Shown: positions 54,880 through 63,647, counted from the first letter of the stretch. The stretch is DNA of 64,000 nucleotides from Saccharopolyspora rhizosphaerae (GCF_003931915.1 NZ_RSAA01000035.1:310001-374000), one strand, 5' to 3'. Program-made: numbers and translations. Notes: generated by a model not told the origin, from the sequence alone.

Positions 54880-54927
54880 GCTCGAAAACCACTACGACGC
54901 CCCGGGGTCCTCGGACTCGGGGCGTTT
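54843..54927 (+). promoter_or_regulatory. Putative transcription attenuator of chorismate mutase
   Basis: Four pairing segments can be seen. 1: CTACGGGC (54843-54850). 2: GGCGCCCGTAG (54861-54871). 3: CTACGACGCC (54892-54901). 4: CGGGGCGT (54918-54925). 1 pairs with 2 (8 bp: CTACGGGC/GCCCGTAG). 2 pairs with 3 (CGTAG/CTACG plus GGCG/CGCC). 3 with its extension ACGCCCCG (54897-54904) pairs with 4 (8 bp), followed by TTT (54925-54927), as a terminator. Segment 1 overlaps the Tyr-Tyr-Gly-Pro codons, so a ribosome stalled at Tyr would free 2 to pair with 3 and disrupt the terminator. Confidence 0.65.
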
Positions 54928-54973
54928 CGCGTTCCGGGACGGGAACGGGGCTGGAGCCGGAGGATGACGTCCG

Positions 54974-55285
54974 ATGAACGCCACTGTGGACGGTGACCAA
55001 CCGCAGTCCGAGAAGAAGCCCTCGGCTGAGCAGGCCGCCGCGGAGGCCATCACCAACTTCCGCGAGGAGATCGACCACCTCGACGCCGAGATCCTGCGCC
55101 TGATCAAGCGCCGGGCCGAGATCTCCCAGCAGGTCGGGCAGGCGCGCATGGCCGCGGGCGGCCCGCGGATCGTCTACAACCGCGAGATGGACGTGCTCGC
55201 CCGCTACCGGGAGCTCGGACCGGAAGGCCGCGAGCTCGCCATGATCCTGCTCCGCCTCGGCCGAGGCCGGCTCGGGCAGTCGTAG
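54974..55285 (+). CDS. Chorismate mutase (AroQ type)
   Basis: A 103-residue intracellular AroQ-class mutase that rearranges chorismate to prephenate, the first committed step to Phe and Tyr. The helices carry the catalytic-type residues: AITNFREEIDHLDAEILRLI (Arg of helix 1, Asp/Glu), KRRAEISQQVGQARM (Lys/Arg) and a final REMDVLARYRELGPEGRELA. It resembles the small AroQ-delta enzymes of mycobacteria (for example Rv0948c), which in that species gain activity from a complex with DAHP synthase. No signal peptide. The ATG follows GGAGG by 10 bases. Preceded by the attenuator. Confidence 0.93.
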   Translation: MNATVDGDQPQSEKKPSAEQAAAEAITNFREEIDHLDAEILRLIKRRAEISQQVGQARMAAGGPRIVYNREMDVLARYRELGPEGRELAMILLRLGRGRLGQS

Positions 55286-55352
55286 GACCTGGTCAGGCGC
55301 GGAACCGCGCCAGCTCGCCGCAACGGCGAGCACGTCGTGACCGGCAGGCCGC

Positions 55353-55383
55353 GGGGTGCCCCCGACCGGGTCGGAGGCACCCC
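55353..55383. terminator. Hairpin between chorismate mutase and MFS genes
   Basis: Arms GGGGTGCCCCCGACC (55353-55367) and GGTCGGAGGCACCCC (55369-55383) pair at 14 of 15. The odd pair is a mismatch if read rightward but a G-U wobble read leftward, so it fits best as the terminator of the leftward MFS gene, whose stop is at 55390. Confidence 0.55.
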
Positions 55384-55389
55384 CGCGCC

Positions 55390-56706
55390 TCACACCGCGT
55401 GGTCCGCCGCGAGGTCGCGATCCCGGGTCTCCGGTGAGCGCAGCACCGCGATCAGGGTCACCACCGAGCACAGCGCCACGTAGATCGAGATCGGCAGCGA
55501 CGAGTCGAACGCCGCCAGCAGCGCGGTCGCGATGATGGGCGCCAGCGAACCCGCCACGATCGACGCCAGCTGGTAGCCGATCGACGCGCCCGAGTAGCGC
55601 ACCCGGGTACCGAACAGCTCCGCGAAGAACGCCGCCTGCGGTCCGTACATCGCGCCGTGGAACACCAGGCCCACCGTCGTGGCGGCGGTGATCACCCAGA
55701 ACGACTTCGTGTCGAGCATCGTGAAGAAGAAGAACGCCCACACGCCGGTGCCGGCCGCACCCAGCAGGTAGACCGGCCGCCGTCCGACCCGGTCCGACAG
55801 CGCACCCCAGAGCGGGATGCTGATGAAGTGCAGCACCGAGGCGATCAGCGCCGCGTTCAGCGCCACCCCGCGCGGCAGGTCCAGGAAGGTGGCCACGTAG
55901 GTGAGCACGAACGAGGTCAGCACGTAGTAGACGACGTTCTCGGCGAAGCGGGCGCCCATCGCGGTCAGCACCTCGCTGCGGTAGCGGCGCAGGACCTCCA
56001 TGATCGGCGGCTTCTGCTCGGCGCCGGTCTCCTGGGCCTTGCGCTGGGCCTCCAGGAAGACCGGAGACTCGGCGACGGCCAGCCGCACCCACAGCCCGAT
56101 CAGCACCAGGACGCCGGAGAGCAGGAACGCGATCCGCCAGCCCCAGGCCAGGAAGGCCTCGTCGGACTGCACGGCCGCCAGCACGGCCAGCACGGCGGTG
56201 CCGAGGACGTTGCCCAGCGGCACCCCGGCCTGCGGCCAGGACGCCCAGAAGCCACGGCGTTCGGCGGACCCGTGCTCGGAGACGATGAGCACGGCGCCGC
56301 CCCACTCGCCGCCGATCGCGAAGCCCTGGACCAGGCGCAACGCAGTCAGCAGCAGCGGAGCCAGCACGCCCACCGACTGGTGGGTGGGCAGCAGACCGAT
56401 CGCGAAGGTCGCGCCACCCATCATCACCAGGCTGAGCACCAGCAACTTCTTGCGCCCGATCCGGTCGCCGTAGTGGCCGAAGACCAGACCGCCGAGCGGA
56501 CGGGCGACGAACCCGACCGCGTAGGTGATGAACGCGAGCAAGGTCCCCATCAACGGGTCGCCCGCGGGGAAGAACAGCTTGTTGAACACCAGCGCGGCGG
56601 CTGACCCGTAGAGGAAGAAGTCGTACCACTCGACGGTGGTGCCGACGAGGCTCGCCAGCACCACCCGGCTGGTCGACGATCGTGCGGGAGCGGACTCGGT
56701 TGTCAT
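55390..56706 (-). CDS. MFS metabolite:H+ symporter (ShiA/ProP-like)
   Basis: A 438-residue, 12-helix permease of the metabolite-proton symporter group. The start is LVGTTVEWYDFFLYGSAAAL, helix 2 signature PLGGLVFGHYGDRIGRKKLL, and LQGFAIGGEWGGAVLIVSEH, PLWGALSDRVGRRPVYLL follow. Members carry shikimate, proline/betaine, citrate or 4-hydroxybenzoate and related acids. It lies 47 bases downstream of a 3-hydroxybutyrate-dehydrogenase-type gene, suggesting that this one imports a hydroxy acid such as 3-hydroxybutyrate. That is inference. The ATG at 56706 follows AGGAGG. Confidence 0.9.
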   Translation of the reverse strand: MTTESAPARSSTSRVVLASLVGTTVEWYDFFLYGSAAALVFNKLFFPAGDPLMGTLLAFITYAVGFVARPLGGLVFGHYGDRIGRKKLLVLSLVMMGGATFAIGLLPTHQSVGVLAPLLLTALRLVQGFAIGGEWGGAVLIVSEHGSAERRGFWASWPQAGVPLGNVLGTAVLAVLAAVQSDEAFLAWGWRIAFLLSGVLVLIGLWVRLAVAESPVFLEAQRKAQETGAEQKPPIMEVLRRYRSEVLTAMGARFAENVVYYVLTSFVLTYVATFLDLPRGVALNAALIASVLHFISIPLWGALSDRVGRRPVYLLGAAGTGVWAFFFFTMLDTKSFWVITAATTVGLVFHGAMYGPQAAFFAELFGTRVRYSGASIGYQLASIVAGSLAPIIATALLAAFDSSLPISIYVALCSVVTLIAVLRSPETRDRDLAADHAV

Positions 56707-56753
56707 GGCTGACGTCCTCCTTGACGTGCCGTGGTCACCTTGGGGAAACCTGG

Positions 56754-57515
56754 TCAGTTCGCCGTCCATCCCCCGTCCATGGACAGCGACGCTCCGGTGA
56801 TCGACGTGGTCCCGGGTCCGCACAACCAGACGGCGAACTCGGCGACCTCATCGGGTTCGACCAGCCGCTTCACCGGCGTGCGGGCCAGCAGCACGTCCTC
56901 GGTGACCTGCGCTTCCGGCACGCGGTGCAGCCGGGCCTGCTCCGCGATCTGCCGTTCCACCAGCGGAGTCCGCACGAAGCCCGGGCTCAGGCAGTTCGAC
57001 GTGACGCCGTAGGAGGCGCCCTCCAGCGCGATGGTCTTGGACAGGCCTTCGATGGCGTGCTTGGCGGTGACGTAGGCGCTCTTGTAGGGCGAGGCGCGCA
57101 GACCGTGCACCGACGAGATGTTGAGGACCCGCCCCCAGCCGTTGCGGTACATGCCCGGCAGCGCGGACCGCACGACGCGGAACGGCGACTCGACCATGAC
57201 CCGCAAGATCCTGCCGAAGACCTCCGGCGGGAACTCCTGCAGCGGTGCGACGTGCTGCAGCCCCGCGTTGTTGACCACCACGTCGGCACCCTCGCCGAGA
57301 CCGTCGGCGTTGTCCGGATCGCCGAGGTCGACCACCCGCGCGGTCGCGCCCAGCTCCGCGGCGAGCGCGGTGACGGCCTCCTCGGCCTTGTCGACGGCGA
57401 TCACCTCGGCTCCGGCCGCGGCGAACTTCCTGGTGATGGCGGCTCCGATGCCGCTGGCCGCCCCGGTGACCAAGACCCGCTTCGCGCTCAGATCGAGACC
57501 GGTTCGCTCGCTCAT
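56754..57515 (-). CDS. hbdH: Short-chain dehydrogenase, probably 3-hydroxybutyrate dehydrogenase
   Basis: A 253-residue SDR enzyme. NAD(P) motif VTGAASGIGAAITR, NNAG (VVVNNAGLQHVAPLQ), catalytic Ser in LNISSVHG, the Tyr-x3-Lys motif YVTAKHAIEGLSK and the C-terminal TGASLSMDGGWTAN are all present. The NNAGLQHVAPLQEFP segment is typical of D-3-hydroxybutyrate dehydrogenases, which interconvert 3-hydroxybutyrate and acetoacetate. Start ATG at 57515 (Met-Ser-Glu-Arg-Thr). It precedes the MFS symporter in a likely operon, which fits uptake followed by oxidation of the substrate. Confidence 0.85.
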   Translation of the reverse strand: MSERTGLDLSAKRVLVTGAASGIGAAITRKFAAAGAEVIAVDKAEEAVTALAAELGATARVVDLGDPDNADGLGEGADVVVNNAGLQHVAPLQEFPPEVFGRILRVMVESPFRVVRSALPGMYRNGWGRVLNISSVHGLRASPYKSAYVTAKHAIEGLSKTIALEGASYGVTSNCLSPGFVRTPLVERQIAEQARLHRVPEAQVTEDVLLARTPVKRLVEPDEVAEFAVWLCGPGTTSITGASLSMDGGWTAN

Positions 57516-57646
57516 AGCGACTGAACCTAAGCGTGACGACGATCTCGGACCAGACCCGGTTGACAACCTTTTGGAACCGATCGGCTAATCAGGGGGATCC
57601 CCCATACCGGACATGCCCCGTCGAGGAGCAGACTGGAGGCATGAGC

Positions 57647-57961
57647 ATGGTTATCGGTCTGGTCGCGCTCGTGGTGACGCTGGCCGCCGTGATCGCAGCC
57701 GCCGGACACGCGGGCTACCTGGCGATGCTGACCTCCGCGGCGAAGAAGCGCCCTGGTGGGCAGCCTGCCGTTGACTTCGCCAAGAAGCGCTACCCCGTCG
57801 CCGGTGTCGGCCTCGGCGTGACGCTGCTGGCAATGCTGATCGGCAGCGGCGACACCGTCGGCGCGGACGTCTTCGCCACGCTGCTCGGCCTCGGCGGCGG
57901 CGTCGGTTCCGTCAAGGCGCTGCAGAGCACGCAAAGCCGCTTCCGCAAGGGCGACTTCTGA
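57647..57961 (+). CDS. Small membrane protein of unknown function
   Basis: A 104-residue protein with two clear hydrophobic helices (MVIGLVALVVTLAAVIAAAG, GVGLGVTLLAMLIGSGDTVG) and a basic end (STQSRFRKGDF). Start choice: GGAGG (57635-57639) is only one base from the ATG at 57641 but seven from the ATG at 57647, so I use the latter. I do not recognise a family. It stands between divergent genes, followed by a further membrane-anchored gene after about 260 bases. Confidence 0.7.
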   Translation: MVIGLVALVVTLAAVIAAAGHAGYLAMLTSAAKKRPGGQPAVDFAKKRYPVAGVGLGVTLLAMLIGSGDTVGADVFATLLGLGGGVGSVKALQSTQSRFRKGDF

Positions 57962-58225
57962 TCCTCCAGGAGCCGTAGCCCGCTCCGCGCGGCAGTGCGG
58001 GTGCCAGCTCCTGCGTGGCGGCTGCGGCGCTCCTCCGGAGCGCGCGGTCCGAACGGGTTCGCAGGGGTGCCGCACCTGGTGTCCGCCTATCGGTGACGTC
58101 CGTCCGGGTGGTTCTGCGCAGAGATCACCCGTTCGAGGAATCAAGGAAGCTGTCCGGAGCACCGATCTTCTCGACGCGAAGCTCGCCGTGAACTCCTCGC
58201 GGGTTGCAGAAAGTCGAGATCTCCG

Positions 58226-59191
58226 ATGCAGAGCGGCAGAACCATCGGCTGGAGCGGCCGACTCGATCAGCCGCCGCAGCCACCGGCACCGGCCCCCGGC
58301 CGGCATCGCAAGAGCGACACCGGCGCCGACCCGGCGCCGGTCCCCCCGCAGCGGCCCGAGCCCGAGAGCTCCTCACCCCGGCTGGTGATCGACCCGCTGA
58401 CCGACACCGCTCCGGTGGGCGGCCTGCACAAGTTCGACCTCGGCATGGTTCCCGCCTCGGTGACCCCGCCGCCGACCTGGCGTCGCGCCGCGTGGTTCGC
58501 GATCGCCTCCTCGGTCGCGGCGCTGGGCGGGTTGGTGTTCGCCACGACGCTCGTCTCCAGCAACCCGACGCGCATCGAGGGCTTAGACCTGCCGAGCATG
58601 CCGCGCGGTGGCCAGTACCCGCCGCTGCTGCGCGACCCATACTTCCTCACCGGCGACCCGACCCGGCCCTCGGTCGCGGACGCGACCACCCCACCGACGC
58701 GCAGCCCGAACCAGCTGACCGCGGGCCCCCTCCAGACCAGTGCCCCGCAGCCGGGCCTCGACACGACGCCGGGCGGCATGGCGCCAGGCAACCCGGACGG
58801 CGAGGACGACGGTGACGACCCCGACGACGACCTCCCGCCGGAGGCGGGCGGGCCGCCGACCAGCGAAGCCCCGCAGCTGCTGCAGCTGACCGACACCGAG
58901 GGCATGAAGCGCAGCAGCGAGCGGTACTACGCCGCGATCTCCTCGGGAGACCTGCCCGGCGCCTACGCGATGACCACCGGCCCGCTGCGTGCGGAGGGCT
59001 ACGAGGCCTTCGCCGCCCGCTACTCCTACGCGACGGAGATCGAGGTCACGCACGTCTACGTGACCCCCACCAGCACCACGCACACGCTGCGGATGACGCT
59101 GCCGGACGGCTCGGAGCGCACCGAGCGCCGGGTGTTGCGGTACGAGATGGCCGAGGAACCGCTCATCGCGGCGGACGACCGCCTTTCCTGA
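58226..59191 (+). CDS. Membrane-anchored protein with a C-terminal NTF2-like region
   Basis: A 321-residue protein. An unstructured Pro-rich cytoplasmic part (residues 1-85) is followed by one transmembrane helix (WFAIASSVAALGGLVFATTL, about 90-110), an extracellular Pro/Thr linker, an acidic patch (DGEDDGDDPDDD, about 190-205) and a folded end from about 222 (MKRSSERYYAAISSGDLPGA to DRLS) resembling NTF2-like domains. The same kind of domain ends the kinase at 62100. It precedes a similarly built gene and the kinase pair, and could be a surface partner or kinase substrate. Name unknown. Confidence 0.72.
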   Translation: MQSGRTIGWSGRLDQPPQPPAPAPGRHRKSDTGADPAPVPPQRPEPESSSPRLVIDPLTDTAPVGGLHKFDLGMVPASVTPPPTWRRAAWFAIASSVAALGGLVFATTLVSSNPTRIEGLDLPSMPRGGQYPPLLRDPYFLTGDPTRPSVADATTPPTRSPNQLTAGPLQTSAPQPGLDTTPGGMAPGNPDGEDDGDDPDDDLPPEAGGPPTSEAPQLLQLTDTEGMKRSSERYYAAISSGDLPGAYAMTTGPLRAEGYEAFAARYSYATEIEVTHVYVTPTSTTHTLRMTLPDGSERTERRVLRYEMAEEPLIAADDRLS

Positions 59192-59259
59192 CCACGGATC
59201 GTGAAAGCGCTGCTCCGTTCGTGATCTCCGGAGCCGTCCCTTCCGGTGATCTACGTGAA

Positions 59260-60027
59260 ATGCCTTCCCATCGGGCGGCGGACCGGGTACGTGTTCACGC
59301 CGTGGACGACCCCAGCCATCGACCGGTCCTCGACGACACCACCACGGTCGCCGAACTGCTCCGGCGCGGCCCGCACACCCCGGAACAGGGTCTGCTGGCC
59401 ACCGAGGACCCCGGCGCTGCTGCGCCCACGAAGACGCCGTTGGCCGGCCAGATCGTCCTGACGACGCTCGGCGTGCTGCTGGTGATCTCCGCCGCAGGCG
59501 CCGGGGCGCTCATCATGGGCAAGCCCGCGCAGCTACCGCGACCGGCCGACTCGGCCGCCGCGATCAGCGGATCCCTCGCGCTGCGACCGGACCTGGCCCT
59601 GCAGGCCGCGTGGCCCTTCGAGGCCAACGGCGGCTTCTCGACCTCCGAGGGCACCGGCACCGGCACCGCGGCCGACGTGGAAGACGCCCACCTGGCCAAC
59701 CCGGCCGCGGGCAGTCAGACCACCGCGCTGGGCGTCGTCGAGGAGTTCTACCGCCGCGCCCAGGACGAACCGGAGCTGCTCGACCAGCTCCTCGCCCCCG
59801 AGCTCGGGCAGGCCGAGGAGCTGCGCACCGCGTGGACGGCCGTCGACTCGGTGCGGGTCGTCGGGATGGCGGCCACCCCGGACGGGTCCGTCTCCGCGCA
59901 GGTCGAGGCGGTCTACCCGGACGGTCACCGGGTGCTGCTGGAGCAGCACCTGCACGTCTCCAGCGGACCGCTGCCCCACATCGTCGGCGCCGAGCTCCGC
60001 AGCGCACGGCACTTCCCGCCCGGCTGA
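59260..60027 (+). CDS. Membrane-anchored hypothetical protein upstream of the kinases
   Basis: A 255-residue protein with the same plan as its upstream neighbour: cytoplasmic N-terminus (MPSHRAADRVRVHAVDDPSH), one transmembrane helix (IVLTTLGVLLVISAAGAGAL, about 65-85), linker, then an NTF2-like folded end (VVEEFYRRAQDEPELLDQLL, VEAVYPDGHRVLLEQHLHV). I chose the ATG at 59260; an in-frame GTG at 59221 exists without a ribosome binding site. It may be a distant paralog of 58226. Its function is unknown. It lies 69 bases after that gene, so the two may be cotranscribed. Confidence 0.68.
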   Translation: MPSHRAADRVRVHAVDDPSHRPVLDDTTTVAELLRRGPHTPEQGLLATEDPGAAAPTKTPLAGQIVLTTLGVLLVISAAGAGALIMGKPAQLPRPADSAAAISGSLALRPDLALQAAWPFEANGGFSTSEGTGTGTAADVEDAHLANPAAGSQTTALGVVEEFYRRAQDEPELLDQLLAPELGQAEELRTAWTAVDSVRVVGMAATPDGSVSAQVEAVYPDGHRVLLEQHLHVSSGPLPHIVGAELRSARHFPPG

Positions 60028-60451
60028 CGAGCACAACGATGCGGCAACGACCCGCCGTTGCCACCACCCCGGCCCACCGCCACCGACGCCGCCGGTACCG
60101 TGACGTGGGCCGGTCGGTGCCGAGAGTCACGAGCTCCGCGCACCGGGTCAGCCGGATCCGGATGACCAGCGCGAACGACCGCGCGGGGTGACCGGATCAC
60201 CACGAGCTCCGGCACGGGCGGTGTCACGTCGGGAACAGGTCGTACCGATCTTCCCGACTTCGGACCTACGCTCAGACGGCGTCGGCTAGGCTGCCGTATC
60301 GCGGTTCGGTGGCAACCCGAGTCGTGCTTGGAACGTGTACTTGTGGGGGGCCGTTGCGGTCCGCCCTAATCCGCCGGTGTTCGGCGGGCCGACGCCCGGA
60401 GTTCCGGGTGACGGTGCCGCGGGGCATCGATAGCAGTACGGGGAGACGTCG
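60028..60451. other. Intergenic region upstream of the first kinase
   Basis: 424 bases with no supported gene. A TAGGCT hexamer (60284-60289) preceded about 17 bases earlier by CTCAGA is a possible promoter for the kinase, with a leader of about 160 bases. GGGGAGACGTCG ends directly before the kinase GTG. I see no riboswitch or repeat. Confidence 0.35.
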
Positions 60452-61852
60452 GTGAGCGACGAAGGTCGCCTGGTCGCCGGACGCTACCGGGTGCAGCGAC
60501 GCATCGGCAGTGGCGCGATGGGCGTGGTGTGGGAGTGTGTTGACGAGCGCCTGCACCGCACCGTTGCGGTCAAGCAGTTGCTGTTGCAGCCCGGTCTTGA
60601 TCCGGGAGAAGCCGAGGAAGCGCGGCAACGGGCAATGCGGGAGGGCCGGATCGCGGCCCGGCTCCAGCACTCGAACGCGATCTCGGTGTACGACGTGGCC
60701 GAGGACGAGGGGCAACCGGTCCTCGTCATGGAGTACCTGCCGTCGACGAGCCTGGCCGCGATGATGTCCGAACACGGCCCGCTGCCGCCGCGCGAGGTCG
60801 CGCGGATCGGCGCGGAGGTCGCGTCGGCCCTCGGCGCCGCGCACGCGGCCGGTGTGGTGCACCGCGACATCAAGCCGGGCAACATCCTGCTCGGCGACAA
60901 CGGCCAGGTGAAGATCACCGACTTCGGCATCTCCCGGGCGCAGGGCGACGTGCAGGTCACCAAGACCGGCATGCTCGCCGGGACGCCCGCCTACCTGTCG
61001 CCGGACGTGGCGATGGGCCAGGAGCCGACCCCGGCCTCCGACGTGTTCTCCCTCGGCGCCACGCTCTACGCCGCGATCGAGGGGCACCCGCCGTTCGGCC
61101 TCAACGAGAACACCCTGGCGCTGCTGCACGCGGTGGCCGCGGGCAAGATCGAGCCGCCGCAGCAGGCGGGACCGATGTCCCAGCCGCTGATGGCGATGAT
61201 GGCCGCCCGGGTGCAGGACAGGCCGGACATGGCGCAGGTCCGCGAGATGCTGCAGGCCGTGGCCGACGGCGGCACGGTGAGCTCCGTGCCCGCGATGGCC
61301 GCGCCGATCCCACCCGCCCTGGCCCCGGAGCCGCCGCCGGAGCAGGCGACGAGCGTGATGGGCTCCGGGGCGGCCGCGGGCACCACGGTCGCCTACTACG
61401 AGGACGACCCGTACTCCGAGCAGCCCTACGAGGACGCCACGTCCTACATGGGCGCCGACCCGCGCGCCGACGCCGCGGTCTACGAGGAGCCCCGGCGCAG
61501 CAAGCGCCCGGTGCTCATCTCGGCGATCGCGCTGGCGGCCGTCGCGGTGATCGCCGTGCTGGTCACCTCCGCGCTGCGGGGTCCGCAGGAGCCGGCGCCG
61601 CAGCCGGCCAACCAGCAGACCGAGGCCCCGCAGGCACCGGTCCCGCCGCCGGAGACCAGCAGCGAGGAAGAGACCACCACCAAGTCGACCCGCACCACGA
61701 CGCGGCAGCCGGAGACCTCCGCCGAGGAGCCGACGACCACGTCCGAGCAGAGGCCGACGACGACGCAGCAGCCGACGTCGACCAGCCAGGAGACGTCCAG
61801 CCCGCCGTCCCGGACGACGACCAGCCCCAGCGGCAGCGTCACCACCCAGTGA
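60452..61852 (+). CDS. Membrane Ser/Thr protein kinase, Pro/Thr-rich extracellular tail
   Basis: A 466-residue Hanks-type kinase. The ATP-binding region starts RRIGSGAMGVVWECVDERL. Lys41 (AVKQLLL), catalytic loop HRDIKPGN (Asp139) and DFG (Asp157, ITDFGISR) are all present. The activation segment reads GTPAYLSPDVA, with Asp in place of the usual APE glutamate. A single transmembrane helix lies near residue 355 (RPVLISAIALAAVAVIAVLV). The outside part is a low-complexity Thr/Ser/Glu/Pro tail without PASTA repeats. Close paralog of the next kinase. GTG start after GGGGAGAC. No paired phosphatase gene is visible. Confidence 0.93.
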   Translation: MSDEGRLVAGRYRVQRRIGSGAMGVVWECVDERLHRTVAVKQLLLQPGLDPGEAEEARQRAMREGRIAARLQHSNAISVYDVAEDEGQPVLVMEYLPSTSLAAMMSEHGPLPPREVARIGAEVASALGAAHAAGVVHRDIKPGNILLGDNGQVKITDFGISRAQGDVQVTKTGMLAGTPAYLSPDVAMGQEPTPASDVFSLGATLYAAIEGHPPFGLNENTLALLHAVAAGKIEPPQQAGPMSQPLMAMMAARVQDRPDMAQVREMLQAVADGGTVSSVPAMAAPIPPALAPEPPPEQATSVMGSGAAAGTTVAYYEDDPYSEQPYEDATSYMGADPRADAAVYEEPRRSKRPVLISAIALAAVAVIAVLVTSALRGPQEPAPQPANQQTEAPQAPVPPPETSSEEETTTKSTRTTTRQPETSAEEPTTTSEQRPTTTQQPTSTSQETSSPPSRTTTSPSGSVTTQ

Positions 61853-61878
61853 GGTAGAACCGGATCAGGTCCACGCTG

Positions 61879-61920
61879 CTCGGCCGGGGCGCTCACCGAC
61901 AGGTGAGCGCCCCGGCCGAG
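61879..61920 (+). terminator. 19-bp perfect stem after the first kinase
   Basis: Left arm 61879-61897 and right arm 61902-61920 are exact reverse complements (CTCGGCCGGGGCGCTCACC on the left) around a GACA loop. It starts 26 bases past the stop and separates the two kinase genes. With no T run this is an I-shaped terminator. Confidence 0.8.
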
Positions 61921-62099
61921 GTCGTTCTCCTGCCCCGGGGTGCCGCGCGGTGTGCGGTGCCCAGTAACGTGTTTGCGGGCGTGACACCGTCGGGTGAAGC
62001 CGGCAGCGGGGAGTCCGGCCCGTCCTCAGTGCTAACGAGAAAACAGGCAGTCCTCAGACAGGCGAGCCCCCGCAGGCGAGCCAGTACCAGGAGACACCG

Positions 62100-63647
62100 G
62101 TGAGCGCCGAAGGTCGTTTGATCGCGGGCCGGTACCGCTTGCAGAGCAAGATCGGCAGCGGCGCCATGGGCGTGGTGTGGAAGGCCGTCGACGAGCGCCT
62201 CCACCGCACGATCGCCGTCAAGCAACTGCTGCTGCAGCCCGGTTACACCCCCGAGGAAACCGAGGAAGCGCGGCAGCGGTCGATGCGCGAAGGCCGCATC
62301 GCCGCCCGCCTCCAGCACCAGAACGCCATCGTCGTGTTCGACGTGGCCGAGGACGAGGGCCAGCCCGTGCTGGTCATGGAGTACCTGCCCTCGACGAGCC
62401 TCGCCGCGGTCATCGACGAGCAAGGCGTGCAGCCGCCGATGCGGGTGGCCCGGATCGGCGTGCAGGTCGCCGGTGCGCTGGCCGCCGCGCACATGGCGGG
62501 CATCGTCCACCGCGACCTCAAGCCGGGCAACATCCTGCTCGGCGAGAACGACCTGGCCAAGATCACCGACTTCGGCATCTCCCGCGCGATCGGCGACGTC
62601 GCGGTCACCAAGAGCGGCATCCTCGCCGGCACCCCCGCCTACCTGGCGCCGGAGGTGGCGCTGGGCCGGGACCCGGCTCCCGCGTCGGACGTGTTCTCAC
62701 TGGGGTCGACGCTGTACGCGGCGATCGAGGGCGGACCGCCGTTCGGCACCGACGAGAACGCGATCAGCCTGCTGCACCGGGTCGCGCGCGGCCAGTTCGA
62801 GCCGCCGCGCCAAGCCGGGCCGATGACGCCGGTGCTGATGCAGATGCTGTGCCCGGACCCGGTCGACCGGCCGACGATGGCGCACACCCGCGACCTGCTG
62901 CAGGCCGTGCTCGACGGCCGTCCGGTGCCCCACGCCGCCCCGGGTGCGGGCGCGGGCTGGCAGCGCCAGCAGCAGCCGACCGCACCGACGCCGCCGGGCG
63001 GTGGCGCGATGATGGGTCACCACCAGGGCAGCGCAGGCCCCGCGAACCCGCCCACCCGCGTCGGTGGCGCCGCTCCGGCGGTGGCCGCCGCTCCGCCGCG
63101 GCGCGCCGGCAAGCAGGTGGCGCTGTGGACGGTGGCGATCGTGGTGGCGGTGCTGGTGGGCGTGCTGGCGGCCAACGCCTTCGGTTCCGGCTCGCAGGAC
63201 CGCGGCGCTCCGGCTCCCGCACCGAAGCCCGCACCGACCGTCGCACCGGCCACGACGACCTCGGCCGCGCCCACGTCGTCGGCAGCACCGGCGACCAGCA
63301 GCCAGGTGCCGACCTCGTCGAGCGCGCCGAGCACCAAGAAGCAGGTGACCAAGGAGAAGCTCGTCTCCACGGTCAAGAAGTACTACACCCTGGTGCCCGA
63401 CGACCTCGACGACGCGTGGAAGCTCCTGGGCCCGAGCCTGCAGTCGCAGGGCAAGGACCGCTACGAGGCGTTCTGGAAGCAGATCGACGACGTCAAGATC
63501 ATCGGCCAGCCGGTGCAGTCCGGCGCCAACGTCGTGGTGACCTTGCAGTTCACCAAGGACGGCAAGAAGAGCACCGAGGTGCACGTCCTCGGCATGGTCG
63601 CCAACTCCGAGGGCGACGCGCTCATCAACACCGACTCGCGGCACTGA
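62100..63647 (+). CDS. Membrane Ser/Thr protein kinase with NTF2-like extracellular domain
   Basis: A 515-residue Hanks-type kinase, nearly identical in its kinase domain to the gene before it. It has LQSKIGSGAMGVVWKAVDERL, Lys41, HRDLKPGN (Asp139), ITDFGISR (Asp157) and a standard YLAPEVALG. A Gly/Pro-rich spacer leads to a transmembrane helix near residue 345 (ALWTVAIVVAVLVGVLAANA). An outer Thr/Ser/Pro linker precedes an NTF2-like domain (KYYTLVPDDLDDAWKLLGPS to INTDSRH). GTG start with AGGAG upstream. Tandem duplication with divergence of the sensor end is likely. Confidence 0.93.
   Translation: MSAEGRLIAGRYRLQSKIGSGAMGVVWKAVDERLHRTIAVKQLLLQPGYTPEETEEARQRSMREGRIAARLQHQNAIVVFDVAEDEGQPVLVMEYLPSTSLAAVIDEQGVQPPMRVARIGVQVAGALAAAHMAGIVHRDLKPGNILLGENDLAKITDFGISRAIGDVAVTKSGILAGTPAYLAPEVALGRDPAPASDVFSLGSTLYAAIEGGPPFGTDENAISLLHRVARGQFEPPRQAGPMTPVLMQMLCPDPVDRPTMAHTRDLLQAVLDGRPVPHAAPGAGAGWQRQQQPTAPTPPGGGAMMGHHQGSAGPANPPTRVGGAAPAVAAAPPRRAGKQVALWTVAIVVAVLVGVLAANAFGSGSQDRGAPAPAPKPAPTVAPATTTSAAPTSSAAPATSSQVPTSSSAPSTKKQVTKEKLVSTVKKYYTLVPDDLDDAWKLLGPSLQSQGKDRYEAFWKQIDDVKIIGQPVQSGANVVVTLQFTKDGKKSTEVHVLGMVANSEGDALINTDSRH

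Noticed and set aside
54719..56629. A long leftward open frame of about 640 codons overlapping chorismate mutase and the MFS gene
   Set aside because: It is Arg/Gly/Ala-rich shadow sequence opposite real genes, without a ribosome binding site or family motif.
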